Source of the DNA: Frigoribacterium sp. SL97
Lineage (GTDB): Bacteria > Actinomycetota > Actinomycetes > Actinomycetales > Microbacteriaceae
DNA: 64,000 nucleotides
NCBI RefSeq assembly: GCF_026625765.1
Contig: NZ_CP113062.1
Coordinates: forward strand, 1,178,001 to 1,242,000
Direction: 5' to 3'
The position numbers and the translations under genes were made by a program. Of the stretch, positions 8,332 to 16,760 are shown in pieces (position 1 is the first letter of the stretch; every line of letters begins with the position of its first letter). The notes under the pieces are model-generated. The model worked only from the letters and a program-made list of their open reading frames with translations. It did no database searches and was not told the DNA's origin.

Positions 8332-9237
8332 GTGTACTCCGCGATCTCGCGCAACAAGCGCAACACCGTCTTCATCGTCCTGATCTTCCTGGTGATCGTC
8401 GGGGCCCTCGGGTTCGCCGCGAGCGCCATCTGGAACAACGGGTCGATCGGTTTCCTGGTTCTCGGCGGTGCCGCGGTGTACGCCGTGATCCAGTACTTCG
8501 CGGCCAGCGGGCAGGCGCTCTCGATGAGCAACGCCCAGCAGGTCGACGGTGTGACGGCTCCGCGCTTGTACCGCACGGTCGAGAACCTCAGCATCACGAT
8601 GGGCATGCCGATGCCCAAGGTCTACGTCGTGGTCGATCCGGCCCCCAACGCCTTCGCCACGGGCCGCGACCCGGAACACGCCGTGGTCGCCGCCACGACC
8701 GGCCTGCTCGAGATCATGGACGACAGCGAGCTCCAGGGCGTCATGGCTCACGAGCTCGGTCACGTGAAGAACTACGACATCCGTGTGTCGACCATGGTGT
8801 TCGGCCTCGTCGTGGCCGTGGGCTTCCTGGCCGACATCCTGTTGCGCATGTCGTTCTTCAGCGCGTTGTCAGGGGGGAACCGCAACTCGAACAACAACGG
8901 TGGGGGCGGCGGGAACCCCGTCTTCCTGGTGCTCGGTCTGGTGGCCATGATCATCGCCCCTCTCGCCGCAGCAGGTGTCCAGGCGGCCGTCTCGCGTCAG
9001 CGCGAGTACCTCGCCGATGCCACCGGGGCGTTGACGACGCGGTACCCCGAGGGTCTCGCCCGAGCCCTCGAGAAGCTCGGTGCCCAGGGGCGGCCCATGC
9101 GGCAGCAGAACACCTCGATGTCGCACCTCTGGATCAGCGATCCGATGAAGCCCGGCGTGATGGACCGACTCTTCAGCACGCACCCTCCGCTCGCCGATCG
9201 CATCCAGCGGCTGCGACAGAACGCCGGGACCTTCTAA
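8332..9237 (+). CDS. htpX: HtpX-like M48 membrane metalloprotease
   Basis: 301 aa from GTG 8332. Two membrane helices occupy about 12-33 and 38-57. The zinc motif HELGH is at 140-144, preceded by PNAFATGRDPEHAVVAAT, and further hydrophobic segments near 157-175 and 196-220 flank a Gly/Asn-rich loop. The downstream Glu ligand lies in REYLADATGA. HtpX proteases cleave misfolded membrane proteins. The gene follows lemA in an apparent two-gene operon and converges on the YcaQ-like gene, whose stop overlaps it by a few bases at 9234-9237. Confidence 0.88.
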   Translation: MYSAISRNKRNTVFIVLIFLVIVGALGFAASAIWNNGSIGFLVLGGAAVYAVIQYFAASGQALSMSNAQQVDGVTAPRLYRTVENLSITMGMPMPKVYVVVDPAPNAFATGRDPEHAVVAATTGLLEIMDDSELQGVMAHELGHVKNYDIRVSTMVFGLVVAVGFLADILLRMSFFSALSGGNRNSNNNGGGGGNPVFLVLGLVAMIIAPLAAAGVQAAVSRQREYLADATGALTTRYPEGLARALEKLGAQGRPMRQQNTSMSHLWISDPMKPGVMDRLFSTHPPLADRIQRLRQNAGTF

Positions 9238-10484
9238 CCGAGGGGGTCGGCCGGGCCGGCCGCGTCGGCCCGGCCGGTCAGCACCATGCGGAGTCGGCCC
9301 GCCAGGTCGCCCCGATCGGCCACCTCGACGGCGTCCAGTCCCTGCCAGGCGGCCGCTCGGCGCAGCGTCGTCGCGAGCCGCTCGACGTCGACGGGGAGGT
9401 CGCGCTCATGCCATGCCGCCTGCACCCGCAGGACGCCCGCCTGACGATCGCTCTTGAGGTCGACCCGTGCCACCAGCTGGTCGTCCTGCAGGACGGGGAG
9501 GACGTAGTAGCCGTGCACGCGTTTCTCGCGCGGGGTGTAGATCTCGATGCGATAGCGGAAGTCGAAGAGGCGTTCCGCCCGGGGCCGGTGCCAGACGACG
9601 GGGTCGAACGGTGACAGCACGGCGTCGGCCTCGAGCCGACGGGGTACGCGGGCGTCACGGTGCAGCCACGCGGTCGCACCCCAACCCGGCACGTCCACGG
9701 GTTCGACGACACCGTCGTCGTGGAGCTCGCGCAGGGCGGGTACGACGTCGGCGGCCTTGAGGCGGAAGTAGTCGGCGAGGTCGGCGGCCGTCGCGACCCC
9801 GGAGGCGCGGGCCGCGTGGGCGACGAGGCGCCGGTGGGCCTCGTGACGGTCGACGTCGACGGCCAGGACCTCAGCCGACAGCACCTGTTCGGGCAGCGCG
9901 TAGACGCGCTCGAACCGACGGCGACCGGCACTGACCAGGGCGCCCGTGCGGAACAGCGACTCGAGGCCGCGCTTCACGTCACCCCACCCCCACCACGGGC
10001 CGGTCCGGTCTGGCTGGGGGAAGAGGGCGGCGTCGGCCTCGACCAGGCTGGCCGGCAGCGGCCCCTTGTCGCGGATCTCGTCGAGCAGCCAGCGTTCCAT
10101 GCGCGGACTCGTCGACAGCCACGAGGAGGCGTCCCCCCGCCACTTCGCGTCGTAGTCGCGCATGCGCCACCGCAACAGGGGCCAGGTCGACACCGGGACG
10201 ATGGCGGCCTCGTGGGCCCAGTACTCGACGTACCGCCCGCGGGGAGCGAAGGTGAGGCGGTCGAGGGTCGCGCGGTCGTACGCTCCCAGTCGTGCGAACG
10301 CGGGCAGGTAGTGGCTGCGCTCGAACACGTTCACCGAGTCGATCTGCAGCAGGCCGAGGCGATCGACGAGGCCGTTCAGCTGCCGCGTCCCCGGGCGGGC
10401 AGGGCCGTCGACGGGCCTCCCGAAGCCCTGGGCCGCCAAGGCGACACGACGGGCCTGGGCGGGGGAGAGCTGCTGACGGGGCAC
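9234..10484 (-). CDS. Winged-helix DNA glycosylase, YcaQ/AlkX type
   Basis: 416 aa from GTG 10484, chosen because the conserved N-terminus (PRQQLSPAQARRVALAAQGF) begins there; upstream in-frame sequence is Thr/Arg-rich shadow. The family's catalytic QID triplet is at residues 47-49 (LLQIDSVNVFERSHYL), followed by YVEYWAHEAAIVP, and a C-terminal FDPVVWHRPRAERLFDFRYRIEIY block typical of HTH_42 proteins. YcaQ-type enzymes unhook interstrand DNA crosslinks. No ribosome binding site is obvious. The gene diverges from the AI-2E exporter gene, with a CGCGCCTCCT copy (10519) in the spacer. Confidence 0.82.
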   Translation of the reverse strand: MPRQQLSPAQARRVALAAQGFGRPVDGPARPGTRQLNGLVDRLGLLQIDSVNVFERSHYLPAFARLGAYDRATLDRLTFAPRGRYVEYWAHEAAIVPVSTWPLLRWRMRDYDAKWRGDASSWLSTSPRMERWLLDEIRDKGPLPASLVEADAALFPQPDRTGPWWGWGDVKRGLESLFRTGALVSAGRRRFERVYALPEQVLSAEVLAVDVDRHEAHRRLVAHAARASGVATAADLADYFRLKAADVVPALRELHDDGVVEPVDVPGWGATAWLHRDARVPRRLEADAVLSPFDPVVWHRPRAERLFDFRYRIEIYTPREKRVHGYYVLPVLQDDQLVARVDLKSDRQAGVLRVQAAWHERDLPVDVERLATTLRRAAAWQGLDAVEVADRGDLAGRLRMVLTGRADAAGPADPLG

Positions 10485-10602
10485 GCGGACGACTGTAGCG
10501 ACGGCCACCGACGCGCGCCGCGCCTCCTGGTGTCGCCTGGTCCTCGTCGACACATGCGTGCAACGGCATGTGGAGGGGTAGGTGACCGGCCCCGCAGGGC
10601 CA

Positions 10603-10608
10603 TAAACT
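10603..10608 (+). promoter_or_regulatory. -10 element for the AI-2E exporter gene
   Basis: TAAACT lies 6 nt before ATG 10615, the leaderless arrangement seen elsewhere in this window. Confidence 0.55.
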
Positions 10609-10614
10609 GACGCG

Positions 10615-11797
10615 ATGATCTGGCGGAACCGCCCCACGCGCGGCGACGAGGTGCAGGGCGACGTCACGAGCGGTCGCGCGGCCGGTGTCGTCGCCGATCC
10701 GTCGGTGCCGCGGGGCATGGTCATCGCCGGGGCCTGGTCCTGGCGCATCCTGGTGATCGTGGCCGTGGCCGGCGTCGTCATCTGGTCGATCACCCAGCTG
10801 CGGGTCATCGTCATCCCCTTCTTGGTGGCCCTGTTGATCTCCGCGCTGCTCGTCCCGCTCTCGGGGTGGCTGCAGCGGCACCGCTGGCCCAAGTGGTTGG
10901 CGGTCGTGTCCGTCCTGGTGGGGTTCCTCGTCGTGGTCTCGGGCCTCGTCGTCCTGGTCGTCCTCCAGATCGTCGACGGCTGGCCCTCGTTGCGTGATCG
11001 CTCGATCGCCTCCTACGGCGACTTCAAGGACTTCCTGCTCACCTCGCCGTTGCACCTCACCGAGGCGCAGATCAACGGGTACGTGTCCGGACGCGGTGGC
11101 GGCCGTCCAGCAAGACAGTCAGCCGCTCGTGCGCGGTGCGCTCTCGGTCGGGTCGACCGCGGGTCACGTCGCTGCCGGGCTCGTGCTGGGGCTCTTCGCG
11201 ACGATCTTCGTGCTCGTCGGCGGGGCCGAGATCTGGCGGTGGGTCGTCCGGCTCTTCCCCCGGGCCTCGCACCCGGCGATCGACGGGGCGGGCCGCGCGG
11301 GTTGGCTCACCCTGACCAACTTCGTCAAGGTACAGATCTTCGTCGCGTTCGTCGACGCCGTGGGCATCGGGTTGGGGGCGCTCTTCCTGGGCCTGCCCCT
11401 GGTGGCACCGATCGCCATCGCGGTCTTCCTCGGGTCGTTCGTGCCCGTCGTGGGCGCCGTCGCGACCGGAGCCGTCGCCGTCGTCATCGCCCTCGTCTAC
11501 AACGGCTGGGTCGTGGCCCTGCTCATGCTCGCCGTGGTGATCCTCGTGCAACAGATCGAGGGGCACCTGTTGCAGCCGTTCGTCATGGGCAGCGCCGTCA
11601 AGGTGCACCCGTTGGCCGTCGTCTTCGCCGTCGCGGCCGGCACCCTGGTCGCCGGGATCCCCGGCGCCCTCTTCGCGGTCCCGTTCGTGGCCGTGCTGAA
11701 CGTCATGATCACCTACGTCGCGAGGGGTACGTGGCGAGAGAAGCCGCGACCCGTCGAGCACGACGTCACGCGGCCCGGAGGCCTCACCGATGTCTGA
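10615..11797 (+). pseudogene. AI-2E family transporter, broken by a +1 frameshift
   Basis: Reading from ATG 10615, about 157 residues with four hydrophobic segments match the start of an AI-2E/YdiK-type exporter. From about 11086 the frame turns into Arg-rich nonsense, while the next frame continues the protein as DAVAAVQQDSQPLVRGALS and then GLFATIFVLVGG, ending at TGA 11795-11797. Removing one C at 11087/11088 joins GYVS to DAVAAVQ and restores one protein of about 393 aa, the usual family length. It is either a recent inactivation or a sequencing error. The stop overlaps ilvA by 8 nt, so coupling would also be affected. Confidence 0.85.
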
Positions 11798-13028
11798 ACG
11801 CACCCTGGCCGGTCCCACCCTCGTCGAGATCGAGGAGGCGCGCGACCGCGTCTCGCAGGTCGTCCGCGTCACCCCGATGGAGACCTCGCAGTACCTCGCC
11901 GAGGTGCTCGGCTCGCGGGTGCACCTCAAGTGCGAGAACCTGCAGCGCACCGGGTCGTACAAGATCCGGGGCGCCTACAACCGCCTGACCCAGCTGAGCG
12001 ACGACGAGAAGGCGCGCGGGGTCGTCGCCGCCTCGGCCGGCAACCACGCTCAGGGTGTCGCCCTGGCGGCCCGTGAACTCGGCATCGTGGCCACGATCTT
12101 CATGCCCGTCGGCGTGGCCCTGCCCAAGCTGCAGGCGACCCGGCACTACGGCGCCGACGTCGTCCTCCGGGGGCACACGGTCGAGCAGTCGCTGCGAGCC
12201 GCACAAGAGTTCGCCGACACGACCGGCGCTGTCTTCATCCCTCCGTTCGACCACGCCGACGTCGTCGCGGGCCAGGGCACGCTGGGGCTCGAGATCCTCG
12301 AACAGGTGCCCGACGTCGACACCGTGATCGTGCCCGTCGGCGGAGGTGGGCTGGCGGCCGGCGTCGCCAGCGCCCTGAAGCAGAGCGCGGCACGCACCGG
12401 GCGCGACGTCCGCATCATCGGCGTGCAGGCGGCCAACGCCGCCCCGTACGCCGTCTCGATGAAACTCGGCGTGCGGACCGACATCGACGCCCAGCCCACG
12501 ATCGCCGACGGCATCGCCGTGGCGAAACCCGGCGTGCTCAACTTCGAGATCATCCGCGACACGGTCGACGAGATCGTCACGGTCAGCGACGACGACACGG
12601 CCCGGGCGATGCTCGTGCTGCTCGAGCGCGCGAAGCTCGTCGTCGAGGCCGCGGGTGCCGTGGGCATCGCCGCCATCCTCACCGAGCAGGTGCGTGACCT
12701 CGGCACGACCGTGGTGATCCTCAGCGGCGGCAACATCGACCCGCTGATGATGGAGCGCGTGATCGGTCGCGGCCTCGCGGCCGCCGCCCGCTACGTCAAG
12801 CTGCGCATCGGCATGCCCGACCGCCCCGGCCAGCTGACCCGCGTCAGCGAAGTGCTGTCCGACGCCAACGCGAACGTGGTCGAGGTGCTGCACACCCGCC
12901 ACGGTCGCGGGCTCCAGATCAGCGAGGTCGAGCTCGAGCTCAGCGTCGAGACGCGCGGGCCGGACCACGTCGAAGAGGTCCTGCAACGGCTCCGCGACGC
13001 CGGGTACGAGCCCAACATCGACTTCTAG
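11790..13028 (+). CDS. ilvA: Threonine ammonia-lyase (threonine deaminase)
   Basis: 412 aa. The PLP lysine is Lys58 in RTGSYKIRGAYN. The glycine-rich phosphate loop PVGGGGLAAG lies near 183-192 and SGGNIDPLMMERV near 310. A C-terminal ACT-like domain begins at about 328 (LRIGMPDRPGQLTRVSEVL), the short single-domain form rather than the long tandem-ACT form. It converts threonine to 2-oxobutanoate, the first step towards isoleucine. It starts at ATG 11790 inside the end of the AI-2E gene and ends before a repeat array and a shared terminator. Confidence 0.92.
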   Translation: MSERTLAGPTLVEIEEARDRVSQVVRVTPMETSQYLAEVLGSRVHLKCENLQRTGSYKIRGAYNRLTQLSDDEKARGVVAASAGNHAQGVALAARELGIVATIFMPVGVALPKLQATRHYGADVVLRGHTVEQSLRAAQEFADTTGAVFIPPFDHADVVAGQGTLGLEILEQVPDVDTVIVPVGGGGLAAGVASALKQSAARTGRDVRIIGVQAANAAPYAVSMKLGVRTDIDAQPTIADGIAVAKPGVLNFEIIRDTVDEIVTVSDDDTARAMLVLLERAKLVVEAAGAVGIAAILTEQVRDLGTTVVILSGGNIDPLMMERVIGRGLAAAARYVKLRIGMPDRPGQLTRVSEVLSDANANVVEVLHTRHGRGLQISEVELELSVETRGPDHVEEVLQRLRDAGYEPNIDF

Positions 13029-13056
13029 CCGACTCCGCGAGACGCGCCCCGCGCCC

Positions 13057-13283
13057 CGCGCCTCCTGACGGTGTCCGCGCCTCCTGACGGTGGCCCGCGC
13101 CTCCCGACCGTGCCCGCGCCTCCTGACCGGGTCTGCGCGTCCTGACCGTGTCCGCGCCTCCTGACCAGGTCTGCGCGTCCTGACCGGGTGTTCGCCTGCT
13201 GAACGTGCCCGCACCTCCTGACGGTGGCCCGCGCCTCCCGACCGGGTCTGCGCGTCCCGACCGCGCCCGCGCCTCCTGACGGC
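13057..13283 (+). repeat. Array of twelve 19-20 bp tandem units
   Basis: Twelve units start at 13057, 13076, 13096, 13115, 13134, 13153, 13172, 13191, 13210, 13230, 13249 and 13268. The consensus is about CGCGCCTCCTGACCGTGTC, with CGCGCCTCCT alternating with TGCGCGTCCT. There are no unique spacers, so it is not a CRISPR. The array begins 29 bp after the ilvA stop and ends 12 bp before palindromic element 3. Confidence 0.9.
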
Positions 13284-13294
13284 ACCGTGTCCCC

Positions 13295-13369
13295 GTCGGC
13301 AACTCAGGAGAACGGCCGCCCGCGGGCGCAGGACTGCCGCGGACGACGCCGTAGTCCGGAGTTGCCGAC
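13295..13369. repeat. 75-bp palindromic element, copy 3
   Basis: Left end GTCGGCAACTCAGGAGA (13295-13311) and right end AGTCCGGAGTTGCCGAC (13353-13369). The right arm is diverged at its inner side. The interior contains the palindrome GCCCGCGGGC. Length is exactly 75 bp. Confidence 0.88.
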
Positions 13370-13408
13370 ACCCCCGTCGAGGGTCCGGGCCCCCGTGGCC
13401 CGGGACGA

Positions 13409-13443
13409 CGAAGGCCCCCGCTCCGTTCGAGCGGGGGCCTTCG
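13409..13443. terminator. Bidirectional terminator between ilvA and greA
   Basis: A 14-bp perfect stem CGAAGGCCCCCGCT (13409-13422) / AGCGGGGGCCTTCG (13430-13443) encloses a 7-nt loop. It ends 9 bp before the greA stop on the opposite strand, so it can serve both convergent genes. Confidence 0.85.
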
Positions 13444-13452
13444 GCGTCGGAC

Positions 13453-13944
13453 CTACGGCTGGTAGGTCTCGACGTTCGTGATCGACACCGAGATGTCCTT
13501 GCCGTTCGGGGCGGTGTAGCTGGTGGTCGTGCCGACCTTCAGCCCGTTGATGGCCTGGCCGAGCGGACTGGTCTCGCTGTAGACCGAGAGGTCGCTGCCG
13601 GCGGCGATGATCTCGCGGTTGCCGAGCAGGAAGGTGCTCTCGTCGCCGGCGATGGTCGCCGTGACGACGGTGCCGGGGCCGACGATGCCGTCGGCGGCCG
13701 TCGAGTCACCGACCGTCGCGTGCTTCAGCAGGTTGATCAGCGTGCGGATGCGCGCCTCCATCTTGCCCTGCTCGTCCTTGGCGGCGTGGTAGCCGCCGTT
13801 CTCCTTCAGGTCGCCCTCTTCGCGGGCCGCCTCGATGCGTGACGCGATCTCGCGACGTCCCTCGCCGCTGAGGGTGTCGAGCTCGGCCTGCAGACGGTCG
13901 CGGGCGTCCGTCGTGAGCCAGGTGGTCTCGTTGTCAGTGCTCAT
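13453..13944 (-). CDS. greA: Transcription elongation factor GreA
   Basis: 163 aa. The N-terminal antiparallel coiled coil covers about 8-78, with acidic tip residues in EEGDLKENGGYHAAKDEQG (about 42-60); the C-terminal FKBP-like domain ends with SPLGQAINGLKVGTTTSY. GreA enters the RNA polymerase secondary channel and stimulates cleavage of backtracked transcripts. The length equals that of other actinobacterial GreA proteins. It is monocistronic, between the shared terminator and a spacer holding one AGGAGGCGCG copy. Confidence 0.95.
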   Translation of the reverse strand: MSTDNETTWLTTDARDRLQAELDTLSGEGRREIASRIEAAREEGDLKENGGYHAAKDEQGKMEARIRTLINLLKHATVGDSTAADGIVGPGTVVTATIAGDESTFLLGNREIIAAGSDLSVYSETSPLGQAINGLKVGTTTSYTAPNGKDISVSITNVETYQP

Positions 13945-14035
13945 GGTGTCTCCGTTTCGTGCGGCGGCCGAACCCGGTCGGGCGACTCGAGCCGAGGAGG
14001 CGCGGTGCCGGGAGCCGGGGCGAGGTCGCCCACCG

Positions 14036-14066
14036 AAAAAAGGAGACCGGCCGAGTGGCCGGTCTC
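14036..14066 (-). terminator. Intrinsic terminator of the DUF4307 gene
   Basis: Read on the minus strand, GAGACCGGCC (14066-14057) and GGCCGGTCTC (14052-14043) form a 10-bp stem with a 4-nt loop, followed by C and then six T (complement of A 14036-14041). It is the only hairpin in the window with a clear U-tract. Confidence 0.9.
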
Positions 14067-14086
14067 GTCGTGCGATTCCGAGCAGT

Positions 14087-14509
14087 CTAGGGAAGCCAGC
14101 ACCGGTAGATCAAGCCCGTGACCGCCCGTTCCGACGTCGCGAGCGAGGTCGTGTAGGTCACCGAACGGCGCTCCGAGGCGGGCAGGTGCACGATCTTCCA
14201 GCCGACGACCGCGAAGCCGCTGTTCTGCGCTTCTACCGCACAGTCGACCGCCGCGCCCGTGTCCGCGGTGACCGTGTACTGGACCTCGACGGCCCGGTCG
14301 GAGGTGACCTGGTAGCCCACGTCGGCGGATTCGAGCTGGGACGAGGTCCCGTCGAAGGCGGCGAAGACGACCCACGCCGCGAAGACGACGACGAAGGCGA
14401 CGGCGACGGACAGGCCCACGACGAGGCGCCTGCGCCGACCCCGCGGCGAACGCCCGTACCGTGCGTCGAGGCGCGACGAGGGCGAGGTGACACGGGGCGT
14501 GGACGTCAC
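14087..14509 (-). CDS. DUF4307 membrane protein
   Basis: 140 aa from GTG 14509, chosen because GGAG lies about 6 nt upstream and because an earlier in-frame ATG (about 14565) would collide with the divergent mca start. A basic N-terminus of about 35 residues precedes one membrane helix (about 37-57), then an extracytoplasmic domain with two Cys (AAVDCAVEAQN and IYRCWLP) that may form a disulfide. Its position between greA and mca is conserved in Microbacteriaceae and relatives. Function unknown. Confidence 0.8.
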   Translation of the reverse strand: MTSTPRVTSPSSRLDARYGRSPRGRRRRLVVGLSVAVAFVVVFAAWVVFAAFDGTSSQLESADVGYQVTSDRAVEVQYTVTADTGAAVDCAVEAQNSGFAVVGWKIVHLPASERRSVTYTTSLATSERAVTGLIYRCWLP

Positions 14510-14578
14510 GCGGATCTCCGTCCGATTAAGCTGTCCCCAGGGTAGCAACGTCTGCCCGGCACACATTGCGAGGAAGAA

Positions 14579-15469
14579 TTGACCCTGCGCCTGCTGGCGG
14601 TCCACGCCCACCCCGACGACGAGTCCAGCAAGGGCTCGGCGACCTACGCCTACTACCGCAGCCTCGGCGTCGACGTCCTCGTCGTCAGCTGCACCGGCGG
14701 CGAGCAGGGGTCGATCCTCAACGAGCAGCTCGAGGCCCGAGCTCACGCCGAGCGCGACATCGCGGGCCTGCGCGTGCACGAGATGGCGGCCGCCCAGGCG
14801 GCGATGGGCATCGACCACCTGTGGCTGGGCTACGCCGACTCGGGCCTGCCGGCCGAGGGCGAGTCGGTCGCGGTCAACTCGTTCTCCACCATCCCGCTCG
14901 AGATCAGCGCCGAGCCGCTCGTCGCGATCATCCGCCGGTTCAAGCCGCAGGTGCTGGTGACCTACGACGAGAACGGCGGGTACCCCCACCCCGACCACAT
15001 CCGCACGCACGAGATCTCGATGGCGGCCTACCGCGACGCCTCCGACCCCGAGCGTTACCCGGCGACCGGCGACGCGTGGCAGATCGACAAGGTCTACTAC
15101 GACCGCATGTTCAGTGCCGGACGCATCGGCGCGATGATCACGCACCTGCGCGAGAGCGACCCCGAGTCGCCCCTCATCGAGTCGTTGACCGAGATGCTGG
15201 CCCGTTTCAGCGACCGGCCCGACCTGGCCACGACCCGCGTGCCGGTCTCCGACTTCTTCCCCGTGCGCGACGCCGCCCTTCGGTCGCACGCCAGCCAGGT
15301 GCCGCTCGACAGCGCGTTCTTCTTCTGGCCCCACGACCTCCAGGTCGCCGCCTGGCCCACCGAGGACTTCCAGCTCGTCGAGTCGAACGTCGGGTCCGAC
15401 CTGCCCGAGGTCGACCTCTTCGCCGGGGTCGTCGACCCCGACACCGGCCTCGTGGGGGTGCAGCGATGA
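14579..15469 (+). CDS. mca: Mycothiol S-conjugate amidase
   Basis: 296 aa from TTG 14579, with GAGGAAG just upstream. The zinc motif HAHPDDES lies at residues 8-15, and the third ligand is in YPHPDHIRTHE (about 137-147). Mca hydrolyses mycothiol adducts of electrophiles and drugs, releasing a mercapturic acid for export. It belongs to the LmbE/PIG-L deacetylase fold and resembles MshB, but the DUF4307/greA neighbourhood and the length fit Mca. It overlaps the next gene by 4 nt (ATGA), so the two are probably coupled. Confidence 0.9.
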   Translation: MTLRLLAVHAHPDDESSKGSATYAYYRSLGVDVLVVSCTGGEQGSILNEQLEARAHAERDIAGLRVHEMAAAQAAMGIDHLWLGYADSGLPAEGESVAVNSFSTIPLEISAEPLVAIIRRFKPQVLVTYDENGGYPHPDHIRTHEISMAAYRDASDPERYPATGDAWQIDKVYYDRMFSAGRIGAMITHLRESDPESPLIESLTEMLARFSDRPDLATTRVPVSDFFPVRDAALRSHASQVPLDSAFFFWPHDLQVAAWPTEDFQLVESNVGSDLPEVDLFAGVVDPDTGLVGVQR

Positions 15470-15840
15470 GCGTGCTCTCCGAATCGGTGGTCGCGGTCAC
15501 GACCCGTCTGCTGGCGCAGCCGCAGACCCCCGACCCGACGCTGCCGCCGTCGACCATCCCCGACGAGGCCGTCACGCCCGGCGTCTGGGGCTTCGTCGCC
15601 ATCGCGTTCGTCGCCGTCGCGACGGTGCTGATCGTCGTCGACATGACCCGTCGGGTCCGACGCACCCGGTACCGAGGCGAGGTGCGCGAGCGCATCCAGG
15701 CCGAGCGCGACGAGGCGACCCTGGCGGCCGCGGCTCTCGACGACGAAGAACTCCCCGGAGACGCCGATCGGCGGGCTCGCCCCGTCGAGGGCGACCTCGA
15801 CGACGACGGCGACCGCAGGAGGCGCGAGCGCGACTCGTGA
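15466..15840 (+). CDS. Small single-pass membrane protein downstream of mca
   Basis: 124 aa. An N-terminal hydrophobic stretch, a Pro-rich linker (about 20-34), one confident membrane helix (about 40-62) and a highly charged cytoplasmic tail ending in an Arg/Asp run. Translation starts at ATG 15466 inside the mca stop. I recognise no domain. The last codons contain an AGGAGGCGCG copy (15817). It may assist export or localisation linked to mycothiol metabolism, but that rests only on gene order. Confidence 0.7.
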   Translation: MSVLSESVVAVTTRLLAQPQTPDPTLPPSTIPDEAVTPGVWGFVAIAFVAVATVLIVVDMTRRVRRTRYRGEVRERIQAERDEATLAAAALDDEELPGDADRRARPVEGDLDDDGDRRRRERDS

Positions 15841-15898
15841 CCGACGCGACCGGTGCCGGGGTGGCGACCCGCGCCTCCTCGGCTCGGACGACCTCGCG

Positions 15899-16675
15899 CT
15901 AGAAGGTCGGCGGGTCCAGGGCCACGAGCAGGATGCCCGTCCAGTGGCAGAGGTACGCCAGCACCGTCATGGTGTGGAACAGCTCGTGGAATCCGAAGTG
16001 CCCCGGTACGGGGTTCGGCCTCTTGATGCCGTAGAACACGGCACCCGCGATGTAGAGCGCGCCGCCGACCAGCACGAGCACCATCATCGCGACGTTCGCG
16101 TCGAGCAGGTCGACGATGAACCCCAGGGCGCCGACGCCCAGCAGGACGTAGAGCGGCACGTACAACCACCGCGGCGCGTTCAGGAAGAACACCCGGAAGA
16201 GGATGCCCAACACGGCGCCCGTCCAGACGAGCACGAGCAGCGTGACGCCCTTCGACGGCGGCAGGGCGATGACCGCGATCGGCGTGTAGGTGCCGGCGAT
16301 CAGCAGGAAGATGTTGGCGTGGTCGAGGCGCTTCAGGAAGCGTTTCGCGTTCGGGCTCCACGGGAAGCGGTGGTAGGTCGCCGAGATGCCGAAGAGCAGG
16401 AGCGACGTGGTCATGAAGACCGCGCAGGCCCAGGTCGCCGCCACGCCCTGCGCGAGGACGACGAGCACCACGCCGGTCGCGATCGCGACCGGGAAGGTGG
16501 CCGCATGGATCCAGCCGCGCCAACTCGGTTTGCGCTCGATGTCGGGGTAGGCGAGGGCGTCGTCGAGCAACGGCAGGTTCGGGATGTCGGCCCCGTCGGA
16601 CCCGTCTGCCCGGTCGGCTCCGTCGACCTCGTCGGCCCCGAGGCTCGCGCGATCTCCGTCGGTGTGGCTGCTCAT
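15899..16675 (-). CDS. Hemolysin III / PAQR family membrane protein
   Basis: 258 aa. An acidic Asp/Ala-rich N-terminus of about 45 residues precedes seven hydrophobic segments. PAQR landmarks are present: SATYHRFPW near 108, RLDHANIFLLIAGTYTPI near 124 and FHELFHTMTVLAYLCHW near the end, whose His and Asp residues form the family's metal site. The biochemical role of bacterial members is unsettled; several are linked to membrane fluidity or lipid hydrolysis. It diverges from the prenyltransferase gene. Confidence 0.88.
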   Translation of the reverse strand: MSSHTDGDRASLGADEVDGADRADGSDGADIPNLPLLDDALAYPDIERKPSWRGWIHAATFPVAIATGVVLVVLAQGVAATWACAVFMTTSLLLFGISATYHRFPWSPNAKRFLKRLDHANIFLLIAGTYTPIAVIALPPSKGVTLLVLVWTGAVLGILFRVFFLNAPRWLYVPLYVLLGVGALGFIVDLLDANVAMMVLVLVGGALYIAGAVFYGIKRPNPVPGHFGFHELFHTMTVLAYLCHWTGILLVALDPPTF

Positions 16676-16748
16676 GGGGCCGAGCCTAGGGGAGCGCCCG
16701 AGGAGGGGGGCTGAGAATCCTCGGCTCTGTGGACGGCCCGCCGTGGGC

Positions 16749-16754
16749 TACCGT
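16749..16754 (+). promoter_or_regulatory. -10 element for the prenyltransferase gene
   Basis: TACCGT lies 6 nt before GTG 16761. There is no Shine-Dalgarno in the gap, which favours a leaderless transcript. Confidence 0.45.
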
Positions 16755-16760
16755 AGCCCT

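Noticed and set aside
13057..13283. Possible CRISPR array
   Set aside because: Units are contiguous at 19-20 bp with no unique spacers, and there are no cas genes in the window. The 20635-20824 array fails for the same reason.
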